Positions 17,987-27,840 of a stretch of DNA of 64,000 bases are shown one piece after another; the stretch's first letter is position 1, and the number at the start of each line of letters is the position of its first letter. The notes under the pieces were generated by a model, which was not told the DNA's origin, did no database searches, and saw nothing but the letters and a program-made list of their open reading frames with translations. A program made the translations under genes and the position numbers. The DNA lies in NCBI GenBank assembly GCA_947493745.1, contig CANLSM010000001.1:277913-341912 (forward strand), given 5' to 3'. Source of the DNA: an uncultured Paracoccaceae bacterium (GTDB lineage Bacteria; Pseudomonadota; Alphaproteobacteria; Rhodobacterales; Rhodobacteraceae).

Positions 17987-17995
17987 GTTGGGAGA

Positions 17996-19678
17996 CTAGG
18001 CTGCAAACGAAGAATCCGAGGCATCTCTCTTTGGACTGACATTGAAAGCCTGCAGGCCCTGTTCGAGCTTTTGAACCTGCTCCAGCAATGTTTGTGTCCC
18101 GCATGCGGTTTCACTTGAGGCACGGGCATTGTCCTGTGTCATTCTGTCGAGCTGGTTGATCACGCTGGCGATCTCGGAGATGCCGCGGGCCTGAGCCTGG
18201 CTCGCTTCACTTATGTCATTGACCATTGATTTCACGGACTCGATCGATTGCGAGGTCTCCTGCATGGAGGCGCCGGACCGTCTGACAAGCGTAACGCCTT
18301 CCGATACAAGGCTCGTACTGGACTCGATAAGTTCCGAGATATCATTTGCAGCATCGGCAGAGCGTTGGGCCAGGGTTCGAACCTCCGATGCCACAACAGC
18401 AAATCCCTTTCCGCTTTCCCCGGCGCGCGCCGCTTCCACAGCAGCATTCAAGGCCAACAGGTTGGTCTGGAACGAAATCGACTCGATCACTGAAATGATA
18501 TCGGTGATTTTCTGTGCGCTTTCCTCGATCTTCTCCATGGCCTGAATGGCATTATTCACAATCTCCGTGCCCTGATGGGCACGGGAGGCTGCCTCGGTTG
18601 ACTGCTTTTCAGCATCGGCTGCGTTTGATGCATTCGAATCAATCCCTTTCGAGATCTCTTCGACCGTTGCCGCGGTTTGTTCCAGCGAGGCCGCTTGCTC
18701 GGACGACTGGTTGGACAGCTGTGTCGCGTTTCGGGAAAAGATATCGGCAGAGCTGGAAATCTCCCGCGCGGTCACAGCCGTCGATCCGATCATCTGACTT
18801 AGCTGCTCGACGGATGAGTTGATGTTGTGTTGAATTTCCTCAAAGGCACCGCTGAATTCGCCGGTCATGGGTTGGGTCATGTCCCCGTCCGCAAGCCGCA
18901 CCATCACTTTGCGAATCTCGGAAAACCCGGCTTCGGTGTTTTGCATCAGGCTGTTGATCTGTTCGGAAAGAGTGTTGAGGCCATCGTTTTCAAACCTGTG
19001 ACTCACGCGCCCGGAGAAATCACCATCCTTGGCGCGGTCGACCACGGATCCCAGCCAGTTCTGAAGTTCCGTGATCATTGCGTTCTGGGCATCGACCGAT
19101 TGATTGCGTGTCCGTTCCAGCTCTTCCTGAGCTTGTTGTGCGGTTTCGGCCTCCTTTGCACTATGACGCTCCGCTGCCCTCAGTTGGGCTTCGCGGGTAT
19201 TCTTGTTTCGGACGATGACGGAAAGAATGGCGGTCTCGAACCCGACAATAACAGCGTGCAAGAACGTTCTGCTCACGTCGGATCCACCGGAATAGACCAG
19301 TTCCGGAAGCAGGAAATTCAGGCTGAGATGATGAAGTATGATGAAGGATGTGGCGACGACCAGCACCCTGATGCTGGACAGAAGCGAAAGTGCAGCCAGC
19401 ACGGCAAAGAAATACATGTGAGTGTCGGTCTGCCAGGAATGTCCGGCCATTGCCGCCGTGATCACGGCAGGCTGGCCCATGAGGGCAAGTCCGACGAGCA
19501 TCGATGAAAGACTGGAGTGAAGGCGGAGACCAATCTCACCCAGCACGGCAAAAGCGGCTGATGCCGCGACCAATGTCATGATCGGCATATCGTTCGAGAA
19601 CGACGCAAGCGCGACGATTGGCAGGTTGGCCCATGTCAGGATCAGGATAAGTCTTTGAAGTTTTTCGGGATTATCCAT
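17996..19678 (-). CDS. Methyl-accepting chemotaxis protein with multi-helix membrane sensor
   Basis: The N-terminal 170 residues form about six hydrophobic segments and no large periplasmic ligand domain, so sensing is probably within or near the membrane. Then come a HAMP-like linker pair ([18 protein letters not shown] and [14 protein letters not shown]) and a long coiled-coil signalling domain with the conserved hairpin [19 protein letters not shown]. No C-terminal CheR/CheB pentapeptide is seen. I chose ATG 19678 ([10 protein letters not shown], 560 aa), which overlaps the stop of the small upstream gene by 8 bp (ATGGATAA); the longer open frame back to 19780 only antiparallels that gene. 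No other chemotaxis gene is in the window. Confidence 0.9.
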   Translation of the reverse strand: MDNPEKLQRLILILTWANLPIVALASFSNDMPIMTLVAASAAFAVLGEIGLRLHSSLSSMLVGLALMGQPAVITAAMAGHSWQTDTHMYFFAVLAALSLLSSIRVLVVATSFIILHHLSLNFLLPELVYSGGSDVSRTFLHAVIVGFETAILSVIVRNKNTREAQLRAAERHSAKEAETAQQAQEELERTRNQSVDAQNAMITELQNWLGSVVDRAKDGDFSGRVSHRFENDGLNTLSEQINSLMQNTEAGFSEIRKVMVRLADGDMTQPMTGEFSGAFEEIQHNINSSVEQLSQMIGSTAVTAREISSSADIFSRNATQLSNQSSEQAASLEQTAATVEEISKGIDSNASNAADAEKQSTEAASRAHQGTEIVNNAIQAMEKIEESAQKITDIISVIESISFQTNLLALNAAVEAARAGESGKGFAVVASEVRTLAQRSADAANDISELIESSTSLVSEGVTLVRRSGASMQETSQSIESVKSMVNDISEASQAQARGISEIASVINQLDRMTQDNARASSETACGTQTLLEQVQKLEQGLQAFNVSPKRDASDSSFAA

Positions 19679-20006
19679 TCGCTTCACCTGCTGGGACGTT
19701 CGTACACAAGAATTCTGCCAGAGCGGCATCGAGCCAGAAGAGCACCCCATCGTCGCGCAAACGCGCCTCGTAGGTTTCATCTCCCGAATAGGTCATCACG
19801 ACAAATGACAGTCGGCCCGGATACAGAACGATGCCGTCATTTTCAGCAACGATGCGCTCTGCGTTCACCCATGGGGCCGTTATCGCCACTGCGGGCGCCC
19901 CTACGGCTGCCGGCGGTACAGCGATCAGAGCCAGGACTGGCAGCGCAATGGCGAGCACAAAGGTGCACACCAGAAGAACGCCGCTGATTACCTCGTTTTG
20001 TTTCAT
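19671..20006 (-). CDS. Small membrane-anchored protein of unknown function, coupled to the chemoreceptor
   Basis: This 111-residue product starts [20 protein letters not shown] and has one N-terminal hydrophobic helix continuing into an Ala/Pro-rich stretch, then a mixed soluble domain (about 50-111) facing the periplasm if the helix is an uncleaved anchor. I do not recognise the family. Its TAA overlaps the chemoreceptor ATG, implying translational coupling and perhaps an accessory sensing role. A GTG at 20021 is an alternative start, but the AGGGGG directly before it leaves no spacer. It lies directly downstream of the infB terminator. Confidence 0.65.
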   Translation of the reverse strand: MKQNEVISGVLLVCTFVLAIALPVLALIAVPPAAVGAPAVAITAPWVNAERIVAENDGIVLYPGRLSFVVMTYSGDETYEARLRDDGVLFWLDAALAEFLCTNVPAGEANG

Positions 20007-20030
20007 CAGGCCGGGATACACCCCCTGATG

Positions 20031-20060
20031 TTAAAAAAGGGCTTCGTGAGGAAGCCCTTA
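20031..20060 (-). terminator. Intrinsic terminator of the rimP-nusA-infB operon
   Basis: The stem AAGGGCTTC...GAAGCCCTT at about 20037-20059 is followed on the minus strand by TTTTTTAAC. It lies about 37 bp after the infB stop and just before the small gene of the chemoreceptor pair. Confidence 0.85.
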
Positions 20061-20096
20061 TTAGAAGTTTAGGTATTATTTTCAGATCGGTGAATA

Positions 20097-22592
20097 TCAG
20101 GCGAGGTTGCGTTCGATCTCTTCCGTTTCGAAAATCTCGATGACATCGCCCTGGCGAATGTCTTCATAGTTTTCGAAGGCCATACCGCATTCCTGTCCGC
20201 CCTGCACTTCCTTGACCTCGTCCTTGAAGCGCTTGAGCGTTTTCAGCTTGCCCTCGTGGATCACGACATTATCGCGCAGAAGGCGCACGCCAGCCTCGCG
20301 ACGGGCGACACCTTCGGTGACCACACAACCTGCGACCTTGCCCACGCCGGTAACCTTGAAGACTTCCTTGATCTCGGCATAACCGATGAAGGTTTCCTTG
20401 ATCTCTGCGGACAAAAGGCCCGAGGCTGCGGCTTTGATGTCGTCCACCAGATCATAGATGATCGAGTAGTACCGGATCTCGACACCCTTCTGGTTGGCAC
20501 CTTCGCGCGCAGGCGCGTTGGCCCGGACATTGAAACCGATGATCGGAGCGCCAGAGGCTTCGGCCAGCGTCACATCCGATTCCGTAATGGCACCAACGCC
20601 GGAATGCAGGACGCGCACACGCACTTCGTCGTTTCCGACCTTCTCCATCGCCTGAACGATGGCTTCCGATGAGCCCTGCACGTCAGCTTTGACAACAATC
20701 GGCAATTCGGAGACATTCTCGTTCTCCTTGGCCTGCGCCAGGAGTTGATCGAGCGTCGCACTTGCCCCGACAGCGGCCTTTTTCTCTTTGGCGAGGCGTT
20801 CTCGGTAATCCGCAATCTCACGTGCCTTGGCTTCGTCATCAACGACGTTGAGCACATCGCCAGCCTCAGGTGTGCCATTCAGGCCGAGAACTTCAACGGG
20901 AACGGATGGTCCGGCCTCTTCAACCCGGTCGCCCTGATCGTTGATCAGCGCACGTACCTTGCCCCACTGCTCACCGACCACAAAGATATCGCCACGGCGC
21001 AGCGTTCCCTTCTGGACAAGAACGGTTGCCACGGGACCGCGGCCGACATCCAGCTGGGCTTCGATAACAGCGCCTTCGGCCTGACGGTTCGGGCTGGCTT
21101 TGAGTTCAAGCAGTTCCGATTGTAAGGTGATGGCTTCCAGAAGCCTGTCGAGCCCTTCGCCTGTGATCGCGGAGACCTCTACATCCAGCACATCGCCGGA
21201 CATCTTCTCGACGATCACCTCATGCTGCAGCAATTCGGTGCGGACCTTGTCCGGGTTGGCGCCTTCCTTGTCGATCTTGTTGATCGCAACGATCATGGGC
21301 ACTTGCGCGGCCTTGGCATGCGCAATCGCCTCGATGGTCTGAGGCATTACGCTGTCATCAGCGGCGACGACAAGCACGACGATATCGGTGACCTGCGCAC
21401 CACGGGCCCGCATGGACGTGAAGGCTGCGTGGCCCGGGGTATCGAGAAAGCTCAGGACCGCACCGCTGTCGGTGGTGATCTGATAGGCTCCGATATGCTG
21501 GGTGATCCCACCCGCCTCGCCAGAGACGACATTGGTTTTGCGGATCGCATCCAGAACCGATGTCTTGCCGTGGTCGACGTGACCCATGATGGTGATCACT
21601 GGCGCGCGCGGGCGCATCTCTTCGGGATTGTCCTCGACCATCACGATCGCATCTTCGACATCTGCATCAGAGACGCGCACGACCTTGTGCCCGAATTCCT
21701 CGACGATCAGCTGGGCGGTATCCGCATCAATGGTCTGGTTCTGGGTCGCCATGATGCCGTTGGTCATGAGTGACTTCACCACGTCGGCGACACGTTCCGC
21801 CATGCGGTTGGCAAGCTCGCTGACGGTGATCGCGTCAGGTACCTGCACGTCGCGCACGACCTTCTCACGCTCCTGGTTCTGGCCCATCATCTTGCGCTTT
21901 TCACGCTCCTGACGACGCTTCATCGCGGCCATTGAGCGTTGACGCCCACCCTCGCCGGTCGCCTGCGTGATCGTCAGCTTGCCAGAGCGCCGACGATCAT
22001 CACCACCACGTCCGCGTTCCTTGCGGCGATCTTCTTCCTGCTTGGCGGGCGCACGTTTGGTCGCAACCGGTTTGCCGGCCTCCGCGCGGGCAGCTGCTGC
22101 CTGGGCTGCTGCCGGATCCTGAACGTCTTCCTTGGCCTTTCCGGCCGGTTCACGTTTCTCGGGCTTGGCCGCTGAAGCCGCTGCTTCGGCTTGTGCCTTC
22201 GCACTCTCTTCTTCCCGCTGCTTGCGCGCTTCTTCGCGTTCCTTGGCCTCACGTTCTTCGCGGATCTTTTCCTCGCGAAGCGCGGCCATTTTGGCCTTGC
22301 TTTCTTCCTCAGCCTTTCGCTGCTGCTCGGCTTCGGATTTCTCGTTGGCGCGTGCAGCCATCAGGGCTTTCTTGCGACGTGCCAGCTCGGCATCGGAGAC
22401 GCCGGCAGCGCCACTGGGTGTACCACCAGCGCCGCTCCGGCCGGGTGTCACCACTCGGCGCTTCTTGCGCTCAACCGTGACGGATTTGGTCCGACCATGA
22501 GAGAAGCTTTGGCGCACATGGCTGGTCTCGGTCCCGCCGCCGCGCAACCCGAGTGTCTTGCCTTTGCCACCAGTTTCTTTGTCGTCGCTCAT
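20097..22592 (-). CDS. infB: Translation initiation factor IF-2
   Basis: IF-2 is the GTPase that brings fMet-tRNA to the 30S subunit. The long N-terminus is a charged, Ala/Glu/Arg-rich region with extended helix-forming [17 protein letters not shown]-type repeats, followed by the IF2_N domain ([22 protein letters not shown]). The G domain has [17 protein letters not shown] and NKID, and the C-terminal domains bind fMet-tRNA. I chose ATG 22592 ([14 protein letters not shown], 831 aa), with AAGGAAATGGG upstream, over the frame start at 22622. It is the last gene of the nusA operon and is followed by a terminator. Confidence 0.97.
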   Translation of the reverse strand: MSDDKETGGKGKTLGLRGGGTETSHVRQSFSHGRTKSVTVERKKRRVVTPGRSGAGGTPSGAAGVSDAELARRKKALMAARANEKSEAEQQRKAEEESKAKMAALREEKIREEREAKEREEARKQREEESAKAQAEAAASAAKPEKREPAGKAKEDVQDPAAAQAAAARAEAGKPVATKRAPAKQEEDRRKERGRGGDDRRRSGKLTITQATGEGGRQRSMAAMKRRQEREKRKMMGQNQEREKVVRDVQVPDAITVSELANRMAERVADVVKSLMTNGIMATQNQTIDADTAQLIVEEFGHKVVRVSDADVEDAIVMVEDNPEEMRPRAPVITIMGHVDHGKTSVLDAIRKTNVVSGEAGGITQHIGAYQITTDSGAVLSFLDTPGHAAFTSMRARGAQVTDIVVLVVAADDSVMPQTIEAIAHAKAAQVPMIVAINKIDKEGANPDKVRTELLQHEVIVEKMSGDVLDVEVSAITGEGLDRLLEAITLQSELLELKASPNRQAEGAVIEAQLDVGRGPVATVLVQKGTLRRGDIFVVGEQWGKVRALINDQGDRVEEAGPSVPVEVLGLNGTPEAGDVLNVVDDEAKAREIADYRERLAKEKKAAVGASATLDQLLAQAKENENVSELPIVVKADVQGSSEAIVQAMEKVGNDEVRVRVLHSGVGAITESDVTLAEASGAPIIGFNVRANAPAREGANQKGVEIRYYSIIYDLVDDIKAAASGLLSAEIKETFIGYAEIKEVFKVTGVGKVAGCVVTEGVARREAGVRLLRDNVVIHEGKLKTLKRFKDEVKEVQGGQECGMAFENYEDIRQGDVIEIFETEEIERNLA

Positions 22593-22652
22593 TCGTAACC
22601 CATTTCCTTTGCGCCCGGCCAAATGCCGGGAACGCCGTTTGCTAACTGTTCG

Positions 22653-23252
22653 TCAGCCCTGATTGCTGCGCAATCCGCGCAATCGGGCCGACTCATACCT
22701 CAATGACCGCTCGAGTCCACCCGCAATCAGCGCCGCATGTATCACACGATCCCGACCAAAAGCCAAACCCAATTCTGACGCCGTCAGATCGTTGAAAAAC
22801 CGGTCCTCACCGGGGGGAGGGCGCAGTTCGCCCATTTCCCGTTTTGATCCATCACTCGCCTGCAGCAGCACGCTTGCCTCCTCTGCAATCAGCAGATCGA
22901 GGACTTTCTGTTTTCCCGCTATGGCCTGACCGGCCTTGCGGGCAAGGCCCAGAAGATTGGTGATCCGGGAGACGAGAAGTCTCTCCACCAGTTCGGCCAG
23001 ATCGCCGGGAACCTGAACCTTTTGTCGGGCCGAACGAGAGAAAAGGGACTTCCCGATGGCTTTTTCAAGGGCCTTGCCCTGAGTTGAGACCCAAATTCCC
23101 CGTCCCGGCAGATTTTCCGCCAGATCGGGGACGATTTGAGCGTCCGGCCCCACCACAAACCGGATCAGGCCGGACTTTGGTCCGCTTTTCCCGCTTGCGA
23201 TGCAGCGCCGTTCCGGCTCATCCCGGTCCTTGGCTTTTCCTCCGCGCGACAT
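22653..23252 (-). CDS. YlxR (DUF448) - L7Ae-like fusion, RNA-binding protein
   Basis: The N-terminal half is the YlxR/DUF448 fold (ERRCIASGKSGPKSGLIRFV at about 14-33 and LPGRGIWV near 48-55). The C-terminal half (NLLGLARKAGQAIAGKQKV from about residue 98) resembles the L7Ae/YlxQ fold that binds kink-turn RNA. Gram-positive bacteria have these as two genes between nusA and infB; in alphaproteobacteria the fused form is usual. YlxR is linked to RNA metabolism, but its precise role is unsettled. It lies 28 bp after nusA and 60 bp before infB. Confidence 0.92.
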   Translation of the reverse strand: MSRGGKAKDRDEPERRCIASGKSGPKSGLIRFVVGPDAQIVPDLAENLPGRGIWVSTQGKALEKAIGKSLFSRSARQKVQVPGDLAELVERLLVSRITNLLGLARKAGQAIAGKQKVLDLLIAEEASVLLQASDGSKREMGELRPPPGEDRFFNDLTASELGLAFGRDRVIHAALIAGGLERSLRYESARLRGLRSNQG

Positions 23253-23280
23253 CTGTCAGCGTCCGGTCCGGGGCCTGCAA

Positions 23281-24894
23281 TCAGGCCTCGGCCTCTTCTT
23301 CGGTTTCTTCCTCTTCCTCGACCGCGTTCTGGGCGTCCAGTTCCTCCTGCGTCAGCCAGCCGAGCTGAACCCTTGCACCCATCACGAGGTTCTGGGCCTC
23401 TTCCAGACCCATGTCGTACTTCTCCAGCAGGCCGTCATCCTTCACGCGCTTGCCGTCAACGGTGGTGTAGCCGCCTGCCAGTTCCCAATCGGCACAGGTC
23501 GCGAAGTCTTCCAGCGTCTTGATGCCGTCTTCGGCCAGTGTCAGGATCATCTGCGGGGTCAGGCCCTCATAATCAAAGAGATCCTGCTGCACGCCCAACT
23601 CTCGGGCCTTCTCGACCGCCTTGGCATTCAACTCATCGAGGCTTTCGCGGGCGCGGGCCTGCAGTTCCTCGGCTGTGCCCTGATCGAAGCCGTCAATCGA
23701 CAGAAGCTCGTCAACCTCGACATAGGCCACTTCTTCCAGCGTCGCGAACCCTTCGGAGACCAGAAGCTGCGCCACCATCTCGTCCACGTTCATGGTTTCC
23801 ATGAAGAGGTTGGAGCGTTCGGCAAACTCGGCCTGACGGCGCTCGGATTCCTCGGCCTCGGTCATGATGTCGATATCAAACCCGGTCAGCTGCGACGCCA
23901 GACGCACGTTCTGACCGCGACGGCCAATCGCCAGCGAAAGCTGATCGTCAGGGACCACGACCTCGATCCGCTCGGCATCCTCGTCAAAGACGACTTTGGC
24001 GACCTCGGCAGGCTGCAATGCGTTCACAAGGAAGGTCGGCGCATCGTCGTTCCAGGGGATGATGTCGATCTTCTCACCCTGAAGCTCGTTCACAACAGCC
24101 TGCACGCGCGAGCCGCGCATACCGACGCAGGCCCCGACGGGATCAATCGAGTTGTCATAAGAAATCACACCGATCTTGGCGCGTGAACCCGGATCGCGCG
24201 CTACCGCCTTGATCTCGATGATGCCGTCATAGATTTCGGGCACTTCCATCTTGAAGAGCTCGGCCATGAACTCGGGCGCTGTGCGGGACAGGAAGATCTG
24301 CGGCCCGCGGACCTCGGAACGCACGTCGCGGATATAGGCGCGGATCCGGTCGCCGTTCCGGTAAGCCTCGCGGTTGATCAGCTGATCGCGGCGCAGCACG
24401 GCCTCGCCCCGGCCCACATCGACGATGACGTTGCCGTATTCGACCCGTTTGACGATGCCGTTGATGATCTCGCCGACGCGATCCTTGAATTCCTCGTACT
24501 GGCGCTCGCGCTCGGCCTCGCGGACCTTCTGCATGATGACCTGCTTGGCGGACTGCGCGGCAATCCGGCCGAAATCGAGCGGCGGTAGTTCGTCGATGAT
24601 CTCATTACCAACCTCAGGCGCATCCAGATGCGCCTTCGCGTCCTCGACCGTCATCTCGGTGAAGTGGTTCTCAACCTCTTCGACCACGGTGCGCACGCGC
24701 GTCATCTCCAGATCGCCGGTCTTGCGGTCGATCTTGGCACGGATGTCATATTCAGCGCCGTAACGGGACCGCGCCGCCTTGGCGAGGCTCTCTTCCATGG
24801 CCTCGATCACGAGGCTGGGGTCGATCAGCTTTTCTCGCGCAACAGCGTCGGCGATTTGCAAAAGCTCCAGTCGGTTGGCAGATGTCACGCTCAT
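23281..24894 (-). CDS. nusA: Transcription termination/antitermination protein NusA
   Basis: NusA binds RNA polymerase and nascent RNA, stimulates pausing and hairpin termination, and joins antitermination complexes. The N-terminal polymerase-binding domain covers about 1-130 and the S1 domain follows ([14 protein letters not shown]). Two KH domains carry [15 protein letters not shown] and [14 protein letters not shown], and C-terminal helix-hairpin repeats ([24 protein letters not shown]) lead into an acidic tail of Glu residues. Length 537 aa. The start overlaps the rimP stop (ATGA). Confidence 0.97.
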   Translation of the reverse strand: MSVTSANRLELLQIADAVAREKLIDPSLVIEAMEESLAKAARSRYGAEYDIRAKIDRKTGDLEMTRVRTVVEEVENHFTEMTVEDAKAHLDAPEVGNEIIDELPPLDFGRIAAQSAKQVIMQKVREAERERQYEEFKDRVGEIINGIVKRVEYGNVIVDVGRGEAVLRRDQLINREAYRNGDRIRAYIRDVRSEVRGPQIFLSRTAPEFMAELFKMEVPEIYDGIIEIKAVARDPGSRAKIGVISYDNSIDPVGACVGMRGSRVQAVVNELQGEKIDIIPWNDDAPTFLVNALQPAEVAKVVFDEDAERIEVVVPDDQLSLAIGRRGQNVRLASQLTGFDIDIMTEAEESERRQAEFAERSNLFMETMNVDEMVAQLLVSEGFATLEEVAYVEVDELLSIDGFDQGTAEELQARARESLDELNAKAVEKARELGVQQDLFDYEGLTPQMILTLAEDGIKTLEDFATCADWELAGGYTTVDGKRVKDDGLLEKYDMGLEEAQNLVMGARVQLGWLTQEELDAQNAVEEEEETEEEAEA

Positions 24895-25466
24895 GGGGCG
24901 TTCTCCTCGGTCTCGGGTGTTTCGTCTATCTCGTCAAATTCGTCGGGGTTGAAGCCTGCAGCCTTGCGGGCCTTCAGGCTCTCGGCGATCAGTTCGTCGG
25001 TGAGCACCAGCTTGGCCTCGGTCAGCCAGTCGAACTCCAGCCCGATCGTGCCTTCGGCAATCTCGATCAGAACCTCACCGTCCTGAACGCCCTGCAAGGT
25101 CCCTTTGAAGTTCTTTCGGCCTTCGATCAGTTCGGAGGTCTGGAGTTTCACCACATATCCGCCATAAGCTTCGAAATCCTTGAGGCGCGTCAGCGGCCGG
25201 TCGATACCGGGTGAGGACACCTCAAGATTGAACTCTCCCTCAAGCGGATCCTCGACATCCAGAATCGCCGAGACCGCATGACTGATCTTTGCGCAATCAT
25301 CGACCTCGATCCCGCCATCGGGCGTATCGGCCATGATCTGCAATGTCGGTTTCTTGCCGCCCATATAGCGCAGCCGCACGAGTTCATACCCCATCCCTTC
25401 AATGGTGGGTGCGACAATCTCGGCCAGACGGCGGTCGATAGCGGCTTTTGCGATCAGGTCAGACAT
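24891..25466 (-). CDS. rimP: Ribosome maturation factor RimP
   Basis: RimP assists 30S subunit maturation. The sequence has the two-domain pattern with the conserved [20 protein letters not shown] and the central [32 protein letters not shown] chose ATG 25466 (191 aa, MSDLIAK) with GAAAG just upstream; a GTG at 25481 would place the start in the T-tract of the leader hairpin. It heads the rimP-nusA-ylxR-infB operon, and its start is only about 16 nt after a terminator-like hairpin. Unlike E. coli, no initiator tRNA gene precedes it. Confidence 0.94.
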   Translation of the reverse strand: MSDLIAKAAIDRRLAEIVAPTIEGMGYELVRLRYMGGKKPTLQIMADTPDGGIEVDDCAKISHAVSAILDVEDPLEGEFNLEVSSPGIDRPLTRLKDFEAYGGYVVKLQTSELIEGRKNFKGTLQGVQDGEVLIEIAEGTIGLEFDWLTEAKLVLTDELIAESLKARKAAGFNPDEFDEIDETPETEENAP

Positions 25467-25480
25467 ATTTCTTTCAGGCA

Positions 25481-25504
25481 CAAAAAAACGGGCGCGCGGC
25501 CCGT
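25481..25504 (-). terminator. Terminator-like hairpin in the rimP leader (possible attenuator)
   Basis: On the minus strand ACGGGC-cgcgc-GCCCGT (25488-25504, six GC-rich pairs) is followed at once by a run of T (25482-25488), the form of an intrinsic terminator. It lies in the 5' leader, between the promoter candidate at 25560-25588 and the rimP ATG at 25466. A second leader stem, CTGGG...CCCAG at 25524-25540, precedes it. Confidence 0.7.
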
Positions 25505-25559
25505 CACAATTTCCGGTGGAAGTCTGGGTTTGGACCCCAGCCTTGCCGCTGTTGAGGTT

Positions 25560-25588
25560 TATCTAGTCCCGTCTTTCCCAAAACGCAA
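25560..25588 (-). promoter_or_regulatory. Candidate promoter of the rimP-nusA-infB operon
   Basis: On the minus strand TTGCGT (25583-25588) and TAGATA (25560-25565) are spaced by 17 bp. This would start RNA near 25553 and give a leader of about 85 nt containing both stems. Consensus match is moderate. Confidence 0.4.
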
Positions 25589-25703
25589 GACCGGGATTGC
25601 GTGTTACAGAAAAGGTGATTTTCCCCGTTATCGGACAAGGCACTTGATATAGGCGTCTGTTGGTGGCGTCATGCGCCAGATAACAACCAAAAGGATCAGG
25701 GAC

Positions 25704-25988
25704 ATGGAACAACTCATCTCACAGGTGATCGGCGGCGCAATTGGCGGTACAGCAGGCGGCAAGGCGGTTGGCGCTTCGGACATGGGGAATATCGGAAATG
25801 TCATCGCGGGCGCCTTGGGCGGCCTTGGCGGCGGGCAGGTTCTGGGCGGCCTGATGGGTGCGGCAGGCGGTGATGCAGCCGGCGGCATGGATATCGGCGC
25901 ACTGATCGGCAACTTCGTCGGCGGCGGTGTCGGCGGAGCCGTCGTGCAGATGATTGCAGGCATCGTGATCAACAAGATGAAAGGCTGA
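25704..25988 (+). CDS. Small glycine-rich (glycine-zipper-like) membrane-associated protein
   Basis: The 94-aa product is dominated by glycine and small residues in GxxxG-type spacing (VIGGAIGGTAGGKAVG, AGALGGLGGGQVLGGLMG, IGNFVGGGVGGAVV), with a hydrophobic C-terminal stretch ending in KMKG. Such glycine-zipper proteins can insert in membranes, but this family has no defined function that I know. I chose ATG 25704 (MEQLISQVIGG) because CAGGGAC precedes it; an earlier in-frame start adds a basic segment that looks like leader. It diverges from the rimP operon and is followed by an acetyltransferase gene 72 bp on. Confidence 0.72.
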   Translation: MEQLISQVIGGAIGGTAGGKAVGASDMGNIGNVIAGALGGLGGGQVLGGLMGAAGGDAAGGMDIGALIGNFVGGGVGGAVVQMIAGIVINKMKG

Positions 25989-26060
25989 CTGAAAGCCCCA
26001 GTGCAGTTGCTGAACAGGCCGATGATCCCCATCTGAAGTCCGATCAGCAACGGAGAACCT

Positions 26061-26648
26061 ATGAGCTTTCAGATCAGAGATGGATTTCTCCCTATCCACC
26101 GGCCTGTTGCCGCGCGGCTCTTTTGGGAGGCGTTCTCCCGGAAACTCAGCTCCACGATGAACCCGCCCGAGAAGGCCATGGCGTTCTTTGAGGATGTCAT
26201 GGATCCCGGGCATGCAATCTCGGCGGTCGATCAGGACGGTCGGCTTCTGGGCCTGGCGGGGTTCAAATCCCCCGATGGCGCTTTCATAGGCGGAACCTTC
26301 AGCGATCTTGCCCGCTTCTACGGAACATTCGGCGCATTGTGGCGCGGTCCGGTTCTGGCGCTTCTGGAACGTGAGGTTGATGGAAAGACCCTTCTGATGG
26401 ACGGGATTTTCGTGGCCGAGGAGGCGCGCGGTCAGGGCATCGGCTCGGCCCTTCTGTCAGCGATCTGCGAGAGGGCAAGGACAATGGCGCTCTCCGGCGT
26501 CCGGCTTGATGTGATCGACAGCAATCCACGCGCAAGGGCGCTCTATGAAAGAAAAGGTTTCCGGGAAGTCGCGCAGAGCCATCTCGGGCCGCTGCGTCAT
26601 GTCTTCGGCTTCAAAAGCGCCACAACGATGCTTTGCCCGGTCAGCTAG
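26061..26648 (+). CDS. GNAT family N-acetyltransferase
   Basis: The C-terminal half carries the acetyl-CoA-binding core: GIFVAEEARGQGIGSALLSAI (motif A with R/Q-x-x-G-x-G) and the following VRLDVIDSNPRARALYERKGF (motif B with the catalytic-region tyrosine). The substrate is unknown. Length 195 aa. It converges with the DUF1801 gene; the two stop codons share the four bases CTAG at 26645-26648. Confidence 0.9.
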   Translation: MSFQIRDGFLPIHRPVAARLFWEAFSRKLSSTMNPPEKAMAFFEDVMDPGHAISAVDQDGRLLGLAGFKSPDGAFIGGTFSDLARFYGTFGALWRGPVLALLEREVDGKTLLMDGIFVAEEARGQGIGSALLSAICERARTMALSGVRLDVIDSNPRARALYERKGFREVAQSHLGPLRHVFGFKSATTMLCPVS

Positions 26649-27061
26649 TGATACTTGGCGCGCATATCCGCAACGGACTGCGCGATCAGCTCTTCCAGCA
26701 CATCCAGATCGATCTTGTTCAGCCGCCCCAGATAAAGACACGAGACCGAGTGCTTGTGCGGCCCGAGCCGGTCCAGACGGTCCTGATACTCTGAAAATCC
26801 AGGCATGATATAGACCGTCAGATTGGCCTTGCGCGGCGACAGCCCGGTGAGGAAGAACTGGTGTTCCGAGCCGTCCTTGCGCCGGTACTCGTACCGATCA
26901 AAACCGATCAGACTGTCACCCCACATCTTGGGCGGCTGACCGGTGACCCGCATCATCATTGCAACAACGGTTTCCGCGTCCTCGGCCCGGCCCCGGTTTT
27001 CCACACTGGCCAGAAAGGCAGCGACATCCGCCTCGTTCTCGACTGTTTTCATGTCGGACAT
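26645..27061 (-). CDS. DUF1801 (YdhG-like) domain protein
   Basis: The 138-aa protein has the DUF1801 pattern: an N-terminal ENEADVAAFLASVENRGRAEDA helix, the KMWGDSLIGFDRYEYRRKDG strand region, and LYLGRLNKIDLDVLEELI at the end. Family function is unknown; some members resemble iron-chaperone frataxin folds. ATG 27061 is preceded by AAAGGACGG. It lies 21 bp after regA on the same strand and may share its transcript. Confidence 0.85.
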   Translation of the reverse strand: MSDMKTVENEADVAAFLASVENRGRAEDAETVVAMMMRVTGQPPKMWGDSLIGFDRYEYRRKDGSEHQFFLTGLSPRKANLTVYIMPGFSEYQDRLDRLGPHKHSVSCLYLGRLNKIDLDVLEELIAQSVADMRAKYH

Positions 27062-27082
27062 GTCACCGTCCTTTTGGGTCTG

Positions 27083-27637
27083 CTAGCGCGGGCTGCGCTT
27101 CGCCAGGATCCTTTGCAGAGTGCGTCTGTGCATGTTCAGCCGCCGTGCGGTCTCGGACACGTTTCGATCACACAACTCGAACACACGCTGAATATGCTCC
27201 CACCGCACGCGATCCGCCGACATCGGGTTCTCGGGCGGTGGTGGTTTGTCCGCAGGCCGCGCCAGCAATGCATTTGTCACGTCATTCGCATCTGCAGGTT
27301 TGGAAAGATAATCCGTGGCCCCGATCTTGACGGCCGCCACCGCCGTGGCAATCGCGCCATATCCGGTCAGCACGACAATGCGGGCATCTGGCCGCTTCTC
27401 GCGCAGCATTTCCACCACATCGAGCCCGTTTCCATCCTCAAGCCTGAGATCGACAACCGCAAATGCAGGAGGTTTGGAGGCCGCAATCGCCTTGCCTTCC
27501 GCCACGGACTCAGCCGTCACCGGCTCAAACCCGCGCTTCTCCATGGCGCGTGCGAGACGCCGCAGGAAGGGCTCGTCATCGTCAAGGAGTAGCAGCGATT
27601 TGTCAGGACCAATGTCCAGCATTTCCGTGTCCGCCAT
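27083..27637 (-). CDS. regA: Response regulator RegA/PrrA/ActR (redox global regulator)
   Basis: RegA is phosphorylated by the membrane redox kinase RegB and controls respiration, carbon and nitrogen fixation and, where present, photosynthesis genes. The receiver domain has the acidic pocket LLDDDEPF at 18-25, phosphoacceptor D63 (VVDLRLEDGNGLD) and lysine in YLSKP. A proline linker (PPPPEN) leads to a Fis-type helix-turn-helix (NVSETARRLNMHRRTLQRIL). The size of 184 aa and D63 match RegA/PrrA. In Rhodobacter it is linked to senC/prrC and regB; here neither is next to it, and DUF1801 follows instead. Confidence 0.94.
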   Translation of the reverse strand: MADTEMLDIGPDKSLLLLDDDEPFLRRLARAMEKRGFEPVTAESVAEGKAIAASKPPAFAVVDLRLEDGNGLDVVEMLREKRPDARIVVLTGYGAIATAVAAVKIGATDYLSKPADANDVTNALLARPADKPPPPENPMSADRVRWEHIQRVFELCDRNVSETARRLNMHRRTLQRILAKRSPR

Positions 27638-27726
27638 CGCTATCCCCTGTTCTTATCGTTGATGCAACCTAGTGCCATGTTTGGAGCCGGTCAAACCTGC
27701 GCTTCCATTGTTCGGCTAGAAGTTTG

Positions 27727-27757
27727 TTGTAGACTCCAAGTACCGTCAAAATATACT
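27727..27757 (+). promoter_or_regulatory. Candidate promoter of the 44-codon gene
   Basis: TTGTAG (27727-27732) and TATACT (27752-27757) with 19 bp between them lie in an AT-rich patch upstream of the small gene at 27841. The -10 is good and the spacing is long, so the call is tentative. Confidence 0.35.
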
Positions 27758-27840
27758 ATATCTATGGTAGAATCACCTTCGTACCTCAAGCCTTAGCCTG
27801 ATACGCGCGGGCAACGGCCCGGGAAAGGAGGTGATAGCCA

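Noticed and set aside
25482-25670. Initiator tRNA gene before rimP, as in the E. coli metY-rimP operon
   Set aside because: No cloverleaf can be formed; the only stem pair there is the leader hairpin set.
26257-26273. tRNA T-arm-like sequence GGGGTTCAAATCCCC
   Set aside because: It lies in frame inside the acetyltransferase gene (LAGFKSPDG) and no acceptor, D or anticodon stem can be drawn around it.
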